Origin: Kuschelorhynchus macadamiae
Lineage: Eukaryota; Arthropoda; Insecta; Coleoptera; Curculionidae
DNA: 64,000 nucleotides
Reading direction: 5' to 3'
Assembly: GCA_030620095.1 (NCBI GenBank)
Contig: JAUTXW010000955.1
Span: 1-64,000 of the forward strand
Part shown: one piece after another, positions 49,265 to 61,534 of the stretch
Layout: every line of letters begins with the position of its first letter
How positions within the stretch are numbered: position 1 is the first letter of the stretch
Program-made: the position numbers and the translations under genes
Notes under the pieces: generated by a model
What the model was told of the DNA's origin: nothing
Databases searched by the model: none
Seen by the model: the letters and a program-made list of their open reading frames with translations, nothing else

Positions 49265-50879
49265 TGTTTTGTTATTTATAATTATTATATTTAACTAATG
49301 ACAATAATAAACGAAAATATTTTAACAATTTCTAGTTTCTAATATTTTAATATCTAATCTACCTATTGCACTCATTTGGAAACACACATTTAAAAACCAA
49401 AATTGTATATTTTTTAAAAAATAGTTGGTTTTTTCTGGCCTTTTAAAATATTTTTAAATTAAAAATGTGATGAAAATAAAAAATTTCTTGAAAAAAGTTT
49501 TCTTGGGATCAAATGTGTTAAGTACTTATAATAGACTTGGCGCCCAACGTAGGACTATATGTGTGGACTAAAATTTGTACTTGCTAATAATATTAAAATT
49601 GAATTTTAAGGTGGTTTTAATATTGTAATACTATTAGTAACCTTTGTAATATGTCATTAACTATATACAATTATTATCAACCAATAATCAGTTTTGTAAT
49701 TAAATATAATGTAATTGCTTAAAAACCGACAACACCGGATTTTGTAAATTGTCAGTAGAAAAATCGTAAATCGAACAAAGCGGTGTTGCGTTGATTCGGA
49801 GTGTTGTCTTTGGCGATTTTTTTGGGTTTTTAAAATGTGTGCAAAAATTTGGACTATTTAACTCCTAATGTTTATTTTCTCGGGTAAGATAAAATGTTGT
49901 TGTTTTTCTGTATTAATTCGCATACACGATACCTTGATTCTTCCTATTATATTAATTTGTAAGGCCGGTTATAATTATAGTAAAGCCTTGTAATTGCTAT
50001 TTTTATCGTTCTTTAGAAAGCAAAGTTTCGTAACTGCACTTTTTTCTCTAAGCTACATACATTCTGACGCAAAATTTGATGTATGTAGACATAAAAAAAA
50101 CACAGATATACATATCTCCATATACATATTTGACATAGAAATAGACATTTCTTACATTAAATTATATTATTATAGGTCAAGGTTTTTATGGAAAATGTAA
50201 AAAGAATTGGTTAGATATGTTATTAAATATATTTTAGATTTTAATTTTTGATTGGTAGTTAAACGATTATTATAAAAGTAGATTTAAAAAATAATTCTAT
50301 TACTAATTATTAAACTCATGAACATTGTCATATTATGTGTCAACGGCAAGAAGAAAAGAAATCAGTCTTTATAACTTTACAGCGTTGCCTAAAAGTACGT
50401 CCGGCAACAGTACAGAGGGTGGAACACCCCGTATATTTTTATTTTATATTATTTAGTTCATAATAAGCTTCTCGAAAGTATATAATAGTGTATACTTTTC
50501 TATTCGAATCGCCCAGTAATTTGCATTTTTTTAGAGATAGATTTAGTTTTTGGTAGTAGGCTGGGATTGCCTAAACAAAACAAAAGAAAATTGTTATCAT
50601 GTTAAATAAATTACTTGTCAAAAACCTCTGGTTCGTTTTGAAGCTAAATTAGATAACCGCAACAATTATTTTAAATTTTGTAATAAAAAATGGCCAAACA
50701 TTTTCTAATGAAAAAAAAAACGACATGTTGCTTTGTACAATCTAACGAAGATGTTAACGAGGCTTCGGAACTATATTTATTAAGGTATGCTTAGCATTCG
50801 TCGTATTTTATAATAAATACATTTTTGTGAAGCTGTTGGCGTTTTAAACATAGGTATCCAGAACGAAGACAACCCTGTG
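49265..50879. other. No gene recognised
   Basis: AT-rich sequence. A 68-codon frame at 49994-50200 (+) shows no domain. Confidence 0.5.
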
Positions 50880-51732
50880 ATATCACATTTCTTATTATAA
50901 CAGGGAAAACGAGGAAGAAGTAGATAATGTTCTGGCGTTCATTGATATAGATCCTTCAAGTTCTCGCAGTCAAATCCATCAGAATTTTGGGGTTCCAAAA
51001 AGCCGGGTACAAAAAATTTTAAGGAAACAAGGTTATAAACCATTTAAATTCAGATTGGTGCAACACTTGCACTGGGGCGAGGCGACGCGCAGCGTCGTAT
51101 GATTTTCCGTAACTGGTATCTAGAAAAATGCGATAATAACCCTGACTTTTATAGAAAAGTAATATGGTCTGATGGGGATATATGAGTAGCGCCGGAGTAT
51201 TAAATAGGCATAATTCTAGATACTGGTCGCATCGAATATTTCCTCGCAAACGACAGAGTAAGTTTGGGTTTAATTTCTCTTGTTTCATTTTGGGTTAAAA
51301 AATAATGTATCGTATATACCAGGGGAGCTTAGATGCAGATCGGTATTTCCAAATACTGGAACTTATTCTACCGGAATTACTCGATAATCTGTCTTTGGCC
51401 TATTTACGCGACATATATTTTCAGCAGGACGAAGCACCTGCTCATAATTCCGATAGAATAGGGCAGTATTTGGAAAATAATTTTGTTGGAAAATGGATAG
51501 GGAACAATCGTCCTATAAGATGGCTGGCGAGATCGCCAGATCTCTCAGTTTTGGATAACTTTCTGTGGGGTACTTTAGAAACAAAATATATAGGACAAGA
51601 CATGACACCTTAGCCGATTTAATAAACGCCACAAGAAGGGCATTTAATGAAATGCAACAAGGACCGGTTAGTATTTTCAATGCCTTAAGAAGAATACCGA
51701 AATTTGGTTATTTTAGTGATCTTAAGTGGTAG
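50880..51732 (+). pseudogene. DD41D-type transposase relic, third subfamily
   Basis: The HTH region reads IDIDPSSSRSQIHQNFGVPK then SRVQKILRKQGYKPFKFR. A frameshift follows and the next frame reads RRMIFRNWYLEKCDNNPDFY and KVIWSDGD (first Asp). The 51305-51613 frame has DIYFQQDEAPAHNSDRIG (second Asp), KWIGNNRPIRW and ARSPDLSVLDNFLWGT (third Asp). Again 41 residues separate the last two Asp, so the catalytic triad is present although the frame is not. A frameshift near 51603 leads to LADLINATRRAFNEM and the stop at 51732. Its block order agrees with 8271-9437, but the sequence differs enough to be another subfamily. Confidence 0.82.
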
Positions 51733-52459
51733 GATTAGTTTTTGTTGTTGTTGCTGTTAGTTTCTGTTTAGAAGTATTAGAAGTAGATTAACATGTTCAT
51801 TTTATCCAATTTATAATAGTTTTTAAGATTGATCGATTCACGGGTTTAGCATCAAAAAACAGGTTAATAATAATTCTTTTTATTAAAAAACCGAATTTTC
51901 GGTCCGATTTCGAACCTTCTTCAAGGCAACAGGCCAAAATTATAACAATGTAAGATAAATAATGCTATGATAGTTATTACAAATCTACTTACATTTTATA
52001 ATTATTGAATTATTAAATTGCTAAAATTTGAACACTTCTTGTAAAATAGTGTAAATCAAGGATATACAAGATAATAATTTATTACAGAGTTTTAAAAAAA
52101 TTCTTGTTACTATAAATAAAATATACCTAAAAAATTCATTTGTTTTGTAAGCAATTCCAGCCTACTACTACTGTACATGATGATTTACTTTAATCATTGC
52201 ATCAAAACATACATGATTTTATGAATGAAGCAACAGAAGATGTTGCCTGTCCCTGTTTTAATGTCTAGGATTTATGCCGATTTTTCAATATTCGAATATT
52301 TTATGTAAAAGCTTCTTGACAAAACTTATATATTGATAGAAGGGCAAATATTTTGCTAATAAAGTGGCTACTAATGAAATAAAATTGTACCCTTCGCTTA
52401 AGTTATACCTTCTTATTAACAGAATGTGATTTTGCAGTAGTACAGATTATCCAGAAATT
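51733..52459. other. No gene recognised
   Basis: AT-rich sequence without motifs. A CCGAATTTTCGGTCC palindrome-like patch lies at about 51891. Confidence 0.45.
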
Positions 52460-52720
52460 AAGAATTTAAATGGGCAATTCAAATCAAGATATGCTAAACA
52501 GTAATAATCAACATGAGGAAAGTTTTTCAATTAAAACGTGGGAATCTACCTTTTAGCACCTTTACATTACAATCCGTTCTATTCGCGTTTAATTTTCGCC
52601 CCAGTTGCACGAAAGTTTTAACTTTTCAAAAGGGGTGAAGTTATATAATGGCATATCTAGTGGAAAGTCTGTTGGTCTTTGCGTTTCCTCCTGTACTTTT
52701 CATTAACTAATTAGTTATAA
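52460..52720 (+). repeat. Dispersed repeat family B, member 4
   Basis: Parallels 45270-45540: GGGCAATTCAAAT, GATATGCTAAACAG, TACCTTTTAGCACC, CGCGTTTAATTTTCGCCCC and GAAGTTATATAATGGCA. Confidence 0.75.
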
Positions 52721-53289
52721 TTTAGGTTGAAATATCCTTAAATAAAAGTTAATATAATTTTCGTCGAAAATGTTTCAGGTTTAATTTTTGAATCCCACGC
52801 AGTATACAGGGCGGTTGGCAAAGTACCTATATCAATCTGAAGGACGCTACTGAAATAGGGTCTAAAAACATTAAAAATGCGGGGGTGCCTTTTAAATCAT
52901 TATTTACTAAAAAATTATACATTTTGTTTTCTATCATAATTAGTCATAAATCGCATGAATTGTTACTAAAAACATTTGATTTTTTTAAATAATTCAGCTT
53001 TTGTCTGTTTTTTCTGCGTAATTCACAATAACCAGTTCTGATATGCAACAAAACCAAATTAAACCTCGGAGCTTTCTTTGGCTGTATCATGGGATAAAAT
53101 AATATTAATCAAGGCTAAGAAACTTTCATCCTCCATAAATGTAATTTAAATTGCAAAGGGTAACTATAATGTTACCTTTGTCAGCTTCGTAGTGTTTAAC
53201 AAATATAGTGGAAGTGTTGTGTTATTATTACATTTTACATAAAATTATTGCGGATATTCACCGAGTATCGGCTGACACTATCGTATCTG
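52721..53289. other. No gene recognised
   Basis: AT-rich sequence without recognised motifs. Confidence 0.45.
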
Positions 53290-54345
53290 ACTAGGAATGG
53301 CCGATATTAACTTTTACCTATCCATAAGCGATAGCAAATCACCTATCGATACATTTTTTTATTGATAGTTATCTATATACCGATAATTATCAAAATATCT
53401 ATAGTTATCGATATACCCAAAGTTACTTATAAATATCGATAGTTTGTGATATTTATCAAGTTCTTTCCAGTTACTGGTATTTTCCCTCTAGAATTTCGGT
53501 AATGTAGCTATTTACTTCTTTTGGCTGTTTACAAATGTCTCAAATTTTAAAACACTATTTTTATTATATTGTTATAAGATGATGACCCAAGCGCTTCCAT
53601 AAATACTTTTTGAAAAATTGATAAAAGTTGGTCAAATCTCCTCGGGATCAATGCTCAGTGTACGTAGAACCATGTTACACATTCTTAAAAAATCTGTAAT
53701 ATGAGTCGTTAAAAATTAAAATGATTAGTAAAAACTTCATGTCCCTAAAAACCCCAAAAACCATATAAGATAAGATAATTTTAGATAAGCCCCCTACATT
53801 TCCTCCATACACTTGACTTATTGTTACAATCTACATATATCCCGGGAATTTACCATAGAATAGCCCCAAATAACTTATATTATATAATTGATTATACTAC
53901 CATATACCAAAATGAGCAATGGTAAAAGATTCCAAAATTATCGTGCCATTCTGTGATTTTTTTTATATCCTTACTAAATGACTACCCCGACACCACTTTA
54001 AATATTTCACTGTTTTTAAAAGGGTACACATTGAATCCATGGTCCGTAAAACTCATTTGGTAATTTACTTATCACTTAGACATACTAATGTAGACTAACG
54101 CGACGAGTGAAGTTGGAAAACCATAGCCGGTCCCCTCACGACCTTTAAAAAGCAACTTTGCCAGCGTCTAGGGAATTTAAGATTGCCGAAAAATACTAGT
54201 AATCGAAAATTTAAATTTGACTGATAAATCGATAACCCTCGATTTATCGATACCTATCAATGTATATATCGGTATTTGCTAATTTACCTATTGTTTTCCG
54301 ATATACCAAAACTACTGATATATCGAAAACATTTCCCGTCACTAT
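53290..54345. mobile_element. Probable non-autonomous element with ATCGATA-rich subterminal regions
   Basis: Many ATCGATA, TATCGATA and TATCAATA-type words cluster at 53315-53460 and again, as their complements, at 54190-54330, leaving the roughly 700 bp between nearly free of them. Outer motifs CTAGGAATGG (53291) and the complement of the right end (TAGTGACGGGAAATG) are loosely alike. Such subterminal motif clusters are typical of hAT-like elements, where they bind transposase. No coding sequence inside. Confidence 0.5.
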
Positions 54346-54729
54346 ATTAAACCAGAGTTAAAAAAATGATTTGTAACTCTCAACAGTTCATGAACAAACT
54401 GAAGATTTAACATTTTGTTCGCAATTTTTGATTCAACTAAACTCTGGAATATTTTCAAAGTGAAATAAGATATTGAAACACTAATATCAAGAACTTTTAG
54501 CAATTTCCCTTCAAAATTAAAGTGTTGAATTTGGTTCTGACTGTTAGGAAGACATTTATTTATACAGAGAGATATTTCTGCAGATAGAAATAAAAATAAG
54601 CTATCGGCCATTTCTCATGGATCCTACCCCAAGCGTTGAAAGGAAAATTTATTAGACACTGAATAATAATAAAACCAGAACCACACTCACATCACAGCAT
54701 AGTAAGCTTCCACACTAGTATGGCCTACC
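54346..54729. other. No gene recognised
   Basis: An 89-codon frame at 54342-54611 (-) has no recognisable domain. Confidence 0.45.
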
Positions 54730-55059
54730 TAAGGCCGGCTCCACACATGAGAGCCAACGTTGGAGCCAGCGTTGGCGCTGTTGGCAGCAACATTGGATTT
54801 TATGTTTATTGTAGCGTGTAGACATTGGGGCAGGATTGGTGTAGTTTCAGTTCGTTTCCGTTAGAGCCAACCTTAGAGTAAGAATTAAAGTACAGATTAC
54901 AACTCATTCATAAATCAAGTTAGGGATATGCGCCAACATGGTCCCCTATATTTCACATTCTATCGACTAATGTTTACGATAAAACAAGAAGTGGGGATGG
55001 CCCATGCCCAAGCCGTGGCCATTTGTTGACGAATGCCAGCCAGTGGCGTGAGTTTTCAC

Positions 55060-56460
55060 TTCCCAAATAAGGAAATATCATTAATCGTGAAAAAATTATC
55101 GTTCCGGGTTTTTACAGATCCTCATGTTTTTCCATTACTGTCGGTCGGTCGGTCTGTTCCGGTATAGCTAAAAAATCCACTTACCCGATTAACTTTAATT
55201 TTCCACAAAAATTACGTCTGATATAAAAAAAAACTTGTAAAATATTGGTATGAATTCAATATGGCGAAACAAAATGAGGACCTGTTAAAATATTTGAAGT
55301 ACGAAAATGAAGAAATGGGCCATGCTTCATTATCGTTGGCAAGAAGAAGGATTCTTGCCTATTCCTTAATGAGGAAAATAGGTATTTTTACAAATTTCAA
55401 AGAAATAAGTAAATAATAAGTTAGGTAAGTTTAAAAGGAAATTAGTTATTTATATATTATTAAACTTTAGTTTTTAGTTATGTTTGCCTTATGTCACTAT
55501 CATTTTGTAATTGTGACATTTAGAAAAATTATTTATTCAGTTGTTGAAAATGTCATCTTAAACCTGTAACTGTCAAGTTAGACCTTGTCTAAAGTTAAAC
55601 CTCTTTAGTGAATACGGGTGTTAGAGTTTTAAACTAAATTCAATGCATTTAGGGGTATTTAAGACTGCACATCATGAATTTTTGTCAACCTTCTAAAAAT
55701 TCAAGATTGTAATGCCAACATGGCGGCGGAATTTTAACATTTGTGTAGATTTGGCTGAAAGAAAGTAGGCATCTGGGGGTATTTGAAAATACATATCATA
55801 CATTTTTAGTAAATATTTAAAAAATGAGAGTAGGAATGCCTAGAATGCGAGCGAATTTTAATATTTATACAGATTTGATTAAAAATCGATATTAAGTGAG
55901 CAATTCATACATTTTCAGTAATAAATATTTAAAATGGGGATGTCATCAATCAATCAATCAATCCGATAAGTACTTTTTTCAGATATTTTTAAACATTTAA
56001 TTAGGCCACCGTTTTGCTCTCCCGTTTAGAATTTTTCTCAACATTTTTACCAGTTCATCCCTATATAATATTTGATTTTTGAGGAAAATTTGAACATAAT
56101 CGATGTAGTAGTTTTCTGCATTAACACACAACGTTTTATGAGGCCGCTATTTTGGATTTGTAGTAAAACTTGTCAGTTGATGGTCATGTCACTTAATTTT
56201 TCTGTAAAATTTGGATAAAATGGATAAGCAATTTTTTAGTAATAATTTTTTTAACATTTTAATAGGCCGCCATTTTGTTTTTTACCAAAATGATACTATG
56301 TCATCACCATACGACTTTTAATTTTTAACCAAAACTTGAAGAAAATAGGATAAGCAGTTTTTGAGCTTTGTCGCGGACAGACATACAGACTAACCGACGA
56401 AACTGCGATAACTGTTTTTTTTTGCAACTAGAATACTTTCCCGTTTCGACGAAAGTAACA
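55060..56460. mobile_element. Inverted-repeat element of the TCTG-containing family, nested in the Harbinger element
   Basis: The left arm (from ACTTCCC at about 55060) has GTCGGTCGGTCGGTCTGTTC and the ATGGCGAAACAAAATG subrepeat on the plus strand. The right part (about 55980-56460) has the complement, CGCCATTTTG and GGCCGCCATTTTGTT blocks, and ends with GCGGACAGACATACAGAC and ACTTTCCCG. The family head thus faces outwards at both ends. No coding sequence. Confidence 0.6.
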
Positions 56461-57849
56461 AAAAGCTAGTGCTATAAGATAAAAATAGAATAGCCAATAG
56501 TCATATTGTTATTCCATGTTAATAGCTAAATTTAAAAAATAAAAGATATTTTTTAATTTTCAATATCCTAAATCTTAAACTCTAACCAGTTTAAAACATG
56601 TTTACGAACACATTTTTACTTTTAATTACCCAAAGAATCACCATTTAAATTTCTTTACCTCACAACACTTATATAAAAAATTGACCCAACTCAAGTGAAA
56701 ATTAAAATAAGGCCCGAAATCATCCGAAACTTTATTATTTCCCCAGATTTCATCCAAAATCTAGTGAATTTCAAAATCGCAATACGTTTTTTTGGCGTGA
56801 GACGCCCTTTGACTATTTTAATTCTCTGGTAGGAGAAACTATTGCAATCGTCAAAATAATCACCTCAGAGTTTTTCTTGTATCATTGTGTTTCTGAGGAT
56901 TCTCATATGACCCCCGACGAAATAAACGTTCTATTGTACTGAACCGGACTGCTCAATACGACATGTGACCCAAAATAAGTGATAAAAGTATCTTCCAATA
57001 GACATAACAAGGCACCTGGAAAAGGATATCTTGCTGTTTACTTAATGATTAAAAGACAATTCCAAACTTAAACGGCCATACGGCCATTTTCACATTCATA
57101 ACTCACATCGCCGCACCATAGTTAGGTCAACTAAAGCTCCTAGTTTCGCAATGTTCAAGATAAAGTAAATAAAACTTATTTATTATGTCACTGCACCTTT
57201 AGAACGCTGCTTCTTAAAGTAAGGCAACATATAACTAGAATATTTGAACCGTATTAACAATTACAAAATAATACATGAAGACACATGCAGTAGCGGAGCT
57301 AAGAAAAGCTTGGTATTTTTTTTCAGCAAATTAATTTCTTTAATAATAAAGTTTATTGTAGTTCCACGACCCGCCATTAGCTTTTAAGCCACGCCGGTCA
57401 TGTGACCCTGTAACAATCTTTACTGTAGCCTATTATACTTTTATAATATAAGGATCCCTTGTTAATGAAAGTGGGATGGTCTAATACGATAGTGGGATGG
57501 TCTAATACGTGGAGTTGTCGTTTGGGGTTGCGATATCTAACTAAAACTCTTGTTACTGGTGTAATCTGATCTAAGGCTTTGAGTATTTTAACTTGTATTT
57601 TACTATTTTGCAATAAAAGTAGTTTCTTTATACTGCTTAGAAACTAATACTGGAAAAACATTACTATTTTTTGTACGAAAAATGTATTGCATCAAGTTTA
57701 AACCTATTCACCGTAATATAAATTGGTATACACATTGGAGTTCCTGGCTAGGCTTGGCATCGTCGTACGATCGACCTTATACTGTGAGGTAATCTTGGCA
57801 GTGGCTAAATATGTAAATAATGAACTCTATTTTTATTCTTACTATAAGG
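56461..57849. other. Harbinger interior without recognised coding sequence
   Basis: AT-rich. A 20-bp tandem pair with GTGGGATGGTCTAATACG lies at about 57471-57511 and makes a repeated peptide in the minus-strand frame 57398-57613, which is not a known protein. Confidence 0.5.
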
Positions 57850-58312
57850 AGCCAACGTCAATATGTCTGATGTAGAAATTGCTGTGGGTTCGACTGCCGT
57901 GATAATATGTGCATATAATTTACATACAAAAAAGAAGAAAACGACTTCGTCGAAGAAGGTGGTGGATGACAACATTGCATAGACTTAGAAATCGGTAAGT
58001 ATGAACTTCAAAAGTGTTGTACTTTGGCCACCTTTAGTACAAAGAACAAATTTGTTATAAAGTAAATGAATGCTTTAGGTATGATGGACGTCAACTATTG
58101 AGTAACTTAGTGCGAGAACCATCAGGAGAATTTGATAACTTCTGCTGCATGTCTGCAGAAGAGTTTGAGTATATTCTCCAGGTAATTGAACCAAATATAA
58201 AGAAAAAAGATACCTCATGGCCAGAAGCTATATACCTGCAAAAGTTCGTTTAGCAGTGACACTTAGATTTCTTGCCACTTTTTCGTTATCCCATACCTTC
58301 TCAGACGACATT
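57850..58312 (+). pseudogene. PIF/Harbinger (HARBI1-like) transposase, N-terminal relic
   Basis: One frame reads DGRQLLSNLVREPSGEFDNF, then CCMSAEEFEYILQVIEPNIK, KKDTSWPEAI and, after shifts, VRLAVTLRFLATFSLS. This matches the N-terminal region of Harbinger transposases: LL.EL..ED...F.NF.RMS...F..LL..V.P.I..KDT..R.AI....RLA.TLR.LATG.S. The DDE catalytic domain is missing, as the right TIR follows soon after. An upstream ATG at 57863 starts a short Lys-rich peptide that may be an eroded first exon. Confidence 0.78.
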
Positions 58313-58599
58313 TTGTAAAAAACAATTATCGCCCGCGCAACCTCTTACACTTCTAAGCACTAAATAGACCTTGTGACTGAACAAGCGCGCGATTCGCAAT
58401 TGTGAGGTCGTCGAACAAAAACATAGGCGCCAATTCCTTTGATGTGTGTCGCAAAAACCGACAGTAGACAGAAAGGCTCCAATATTGGCGTGACACTAGT
58501 GCCAATATTGGGTCTAACGCTTTTTGTCAATACACACATTGGACAAACGTTGTTGGCGCCAACGTTGGCTCCAATATGTGGAGCCGGCGCGGCGTAAGG

Positions 58600-59604
58600 A
58601 TCATGAAGCCAGCATGCCCGTTACAACCAATCACAAGCTCCAGAAACTGACTGACTAGATATGATAAAACACAATTGTTATAAACAGTAATATTTGGATG
58701 TGTTGTTAATTCTTGGCGTTGTTGAACGTTTGTAGATGTGTTAAGTCTGTGGCTTTGATTATTTCCCAAAATGCTCACCTCTCATGGCGCCAATTATATT
58801 TTGAAGGTGATCACCTTCCAACTGAAGGTATGGTTTTATGAACTGGGAATTACTGTGACCCGTAATCTTAAGAAATCGTATATTTACCACTGTATAATAC
58901 CACTTACTATCAGCAATTTTTTTTTCCACCTTGACTTGTTTTTGTGAACTCAGGATTATATTCAATTCGTCCTGTAAACTCTCCTTTATGATCTATTTCT
59001 TAAAGAAAGTGTTGAACTTTGGCCATTGTCTTTTCGCCACCCCTCTAGGCTAGTTCGTATGATATCATGTGAAAAACCTTTCGCTGCAAACCAGTAGGAT
59101 CATTTTCATCCCATATTTTTAAAATCTTTTTATACTCTTCATTAGTAAGAACAATAGTACTTTTTTCTTTTTGTTGTATCTTTTTGCAACTGGCGTTGTT
59201 TCGCATCGTGAGCAGCTGTTGCAGCTCCAAACTCAACGTCTGTAAAAGGATTAAAATTAAGCTGGAATTTGGAAAAGCACATTTTTTGGAGTTGTTTTGT
59301 GGATGAATTCCACATAATCTAAAGCAATAATACATGTGTGAATCCTTGTCTCACTACTTAACAAATCTATCTAAATATTATTTCTTGAAAACAATCAACA
59401 ATATCTTACCTTTACCACAGATTCTTTATAATCATCCAAGTTCTTTTTCTTCTTGTTAAACTCCCAGTCCTCCAGAACTACAGCCAGTTTTTTAACAGAC
59501 GTTTCTCCTTCAAATCTATACGATTTTTCTTGGCAAAATTCTAAAAATTGCTGCCTTACGGTTTCCTTAGATTTCTTCATATTCAATGGAATTAATTTAT
59601 CCAC
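58600..59604 (-). pseudogene. Crypton-like tyrosine recombinase (DUF3504/ZMYM-type) relic with a spliced intron
   Basis: Exon 1 (59604 to about 59410) reads KKSKETVRQQFLEFCQEKSY, then RFEGETSVKKLAVVLEDWEF and LDDYKESVVK, ending at a good 5' splice site (AAG|GTAAGA). A 3' splice site (CTTTTACAG) near 59241 leads into exon 2. One frame there reads FGAATAAHDAKQRQLQK; after a one-base shift it continues STIVLTNEEYKKILKIWDEN, DPTGLQRKVFHMISYELA, then GEFTGRIEYNPEFTKTSQGG, ADSKWYY and SNSQFIKPYLQLEGDHLQNI. These match the tyrosine-recombinase-derived domain shared by Crypton elements and the ZMYM and QRICH1 proteins. The tail reads PNITVYNNCVL. The middle of the recombinase domain (the block between SKW and TGHSN) is deleted. 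No target duplication was found. Confidence 0.75.
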
Positions 59605-60845
59605 CTATTATTATTAACAAAATATACCTAATCTACGTCACACTATCGACACTTATGTGAAAAACATCAAAACGCCGGACACAGCCATCTTAAAATCTGT
59701 GCGCATTACGTGCAGCATCAGCCCCACCTTTTTAATTCTTGCATTTTTTCAATAATTTTAATAATCATAAAATTTCCCCGCACTTGAATTAAAAGTCCGG
59801 AAATTTTTTCTCAGTCACGAATTTTTTATAAAAATTTTGGCTAACGCCTCGGTAAATTTTCAAAAAATTCGTACCTCGAAAAAATTTTCTATAAATAATT
59901 CAAGCTCTAAGGAGATTACATATAAGAATTTTAGAGTTAGCTCTTAGTTTACACTGAATAATTTTCGGAAATCAATCGCTGATTGAAACATTGTGAGTAA
60001 TTGAATTTTGAAACAATATAAGTCCTACAAGTAACTTTTATTCGGATTGCTTAATAGTCTGCAACCCTCATATACACCTTTATAATATCTTAATCATTGT
60101 AGTTGTACTCTAGTAGCAAATCTACATGACGTGTTTTAATAAAATAGAGTCATAGATAATAAAATTGGCTAAAAGTTTTTGAAAACATTTATATTTTTAA
60201 AATATGCCAGTGTTTATTTTAGGTTAAAATAAAACGTTAATTATAGCCAGCAGTTTGGCTTAGTTACACTACAAAATATGAGCAATGATGAAGTAACCGA
60301 CAAATCCAACGTTTGTTATAAATCATGATATCCAAGACATCAACAAAAATGATAAATTTTCTTTACAATAGACCTCGCAGCCCCCTGGGTTTCTCGGCAA
60401 AACCGGCCTTCACTAATCATACCGGTCATATCTGTCGATTCATATACTAAAAGTGGCTAAGAGAAAATTAGTGGAACGTGATAGAAGAAAAATTAGGAAA
60501 GTTGGACCACGAACTTTTAATGTGAAAACCGAGACGTGACAGGCATTTATTTTATACGCGTTGCTTTCCATTGTGTGTTGTAGTGAGAAAACAAAAATAC
60601 TTTCTGACATTTACATAAGTATATTTTTATATTTCGGCAACAATTGCAGAATATTAAATAGGGGTACGTACGTTCAGGAGCTTACGTTACAGCCAAAAAA
60701 AAAGACAAAAAATGAAGGTAGAAATAAAGAGATACACATGTTGATGTTCATAAAAATAGGTAGCCACAAAAAGGTCGCAAATATTTCAGGAGGGACATTT
60801 TCATTTAAAAGATGGTTAATCGCAAATATATTATTCTAATAAAAT
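59605..60845. other. No gene recognised
   Basis: AT-rich. A 92-codon frame at 60561-60839 (+) has no known domain. Confidence 0.45.
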
Positions 60846-61104
60846 AATTCAAATTCAAATTTTTTTATTCAACACTGTAATTGCAATTACAAATAGCAAC
60901 TTATATGTCTAGCCAGGTGGTAATGATAGTGATGAACATAAGATTAATGACGTACACATAACAAGGTTAAAATATGGTTTAAGATTATACAACACCGCTG
61001 TTACATGAAACGTTAAAAATGTTAAGTCCTAACACTGGAACCTGTGGTGGAAGATAGATCAAAATACAAGAGTTCTTACCACACTACATCACAACTTGTT
61101 GCAC

Positions 61105-61147
61105 TCTGGACGCGCGTTTCGTTAACCAAGTTAGCATCATCAGCAGA
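61105..61147 (-). ncRNA. Hammerhead ribozyme-like motif in the left arm
   Basis: On the minus strand the order is TCTG, CTGATGA, a stem II hairpin (GCTAAC, loop TTG, GTTAAC), GAAA, CGCGC, GTC and CAGA. TCTG pairs with CAGA as helix I, and GTC is the cleavage triplet. One unpaired T lies between CTGATGA and stem II, and stem II has one mismatch; helix III is very short. Hammerheads with short helix III are described from Penelope-like elements. Activity is inferred from layout only. Confidence 0.58.
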
Positions 61148-61534
61148 TGATATAAACTAAAGTAACTTATCCTAACCGAGAATATTTATAGGAAAATGTG
61201 GTCACACTTGGTTGCACCCGACTGCAACGTTGTCAAGTAAACAATAGGGGGGACTATAGGGAATAGGCCCTCTGTCTTTATTTAGTGCTTTCTTACCACA
61301 TTTAATTATTTCTATACTCTCAAATGCATCTAATAATCTATTATTAGATACCTACATGTTTAATCAACTTAAGATTTTTTATTCCTATTTGGTGGTTGTT
61401 TTCCAAAGCATGTTGGGCAACGCTTGACTTTTCTTTTCTTCCCTATTTTAAATGTGTCATGTGTTCTTTAAAACGAATGTTTATGGCTCGTTTAGTTTGC
61501 CCAACATATTTTAGATCGCAGTCATTACAGCTAA

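Larger units (their letters stand above)
54733..58594 (+). mobile_element. PIF/Harbinger element with GC-rich TIRs and TAA duplication
   Basis: The left end GGCCGGCTCCACACATGAG with GCCAACGTTGGAGCC matches the complement of the right end (GCCGGCTCCACATATTGGAG, then CCAACGTTGGCGCC). TAA is found at 54730-54732 and 58595-58597; a 3-bp TWA duplication is typical of this superfamily. The right end carries about five extra bases outside the matching core. GTTGGCGCC and CAATATTGG motifs repeat near both ends. The element contains a transposase N-terminal relic and a nested inverted-repeat insertion (55060-56460). Confidence 0.75.

Noticed and set aside
54342..54611. 89-codon minus-strand frame
   Set aside because: No family match by eye, and it directly abuts a repeat end; probably non-coding.
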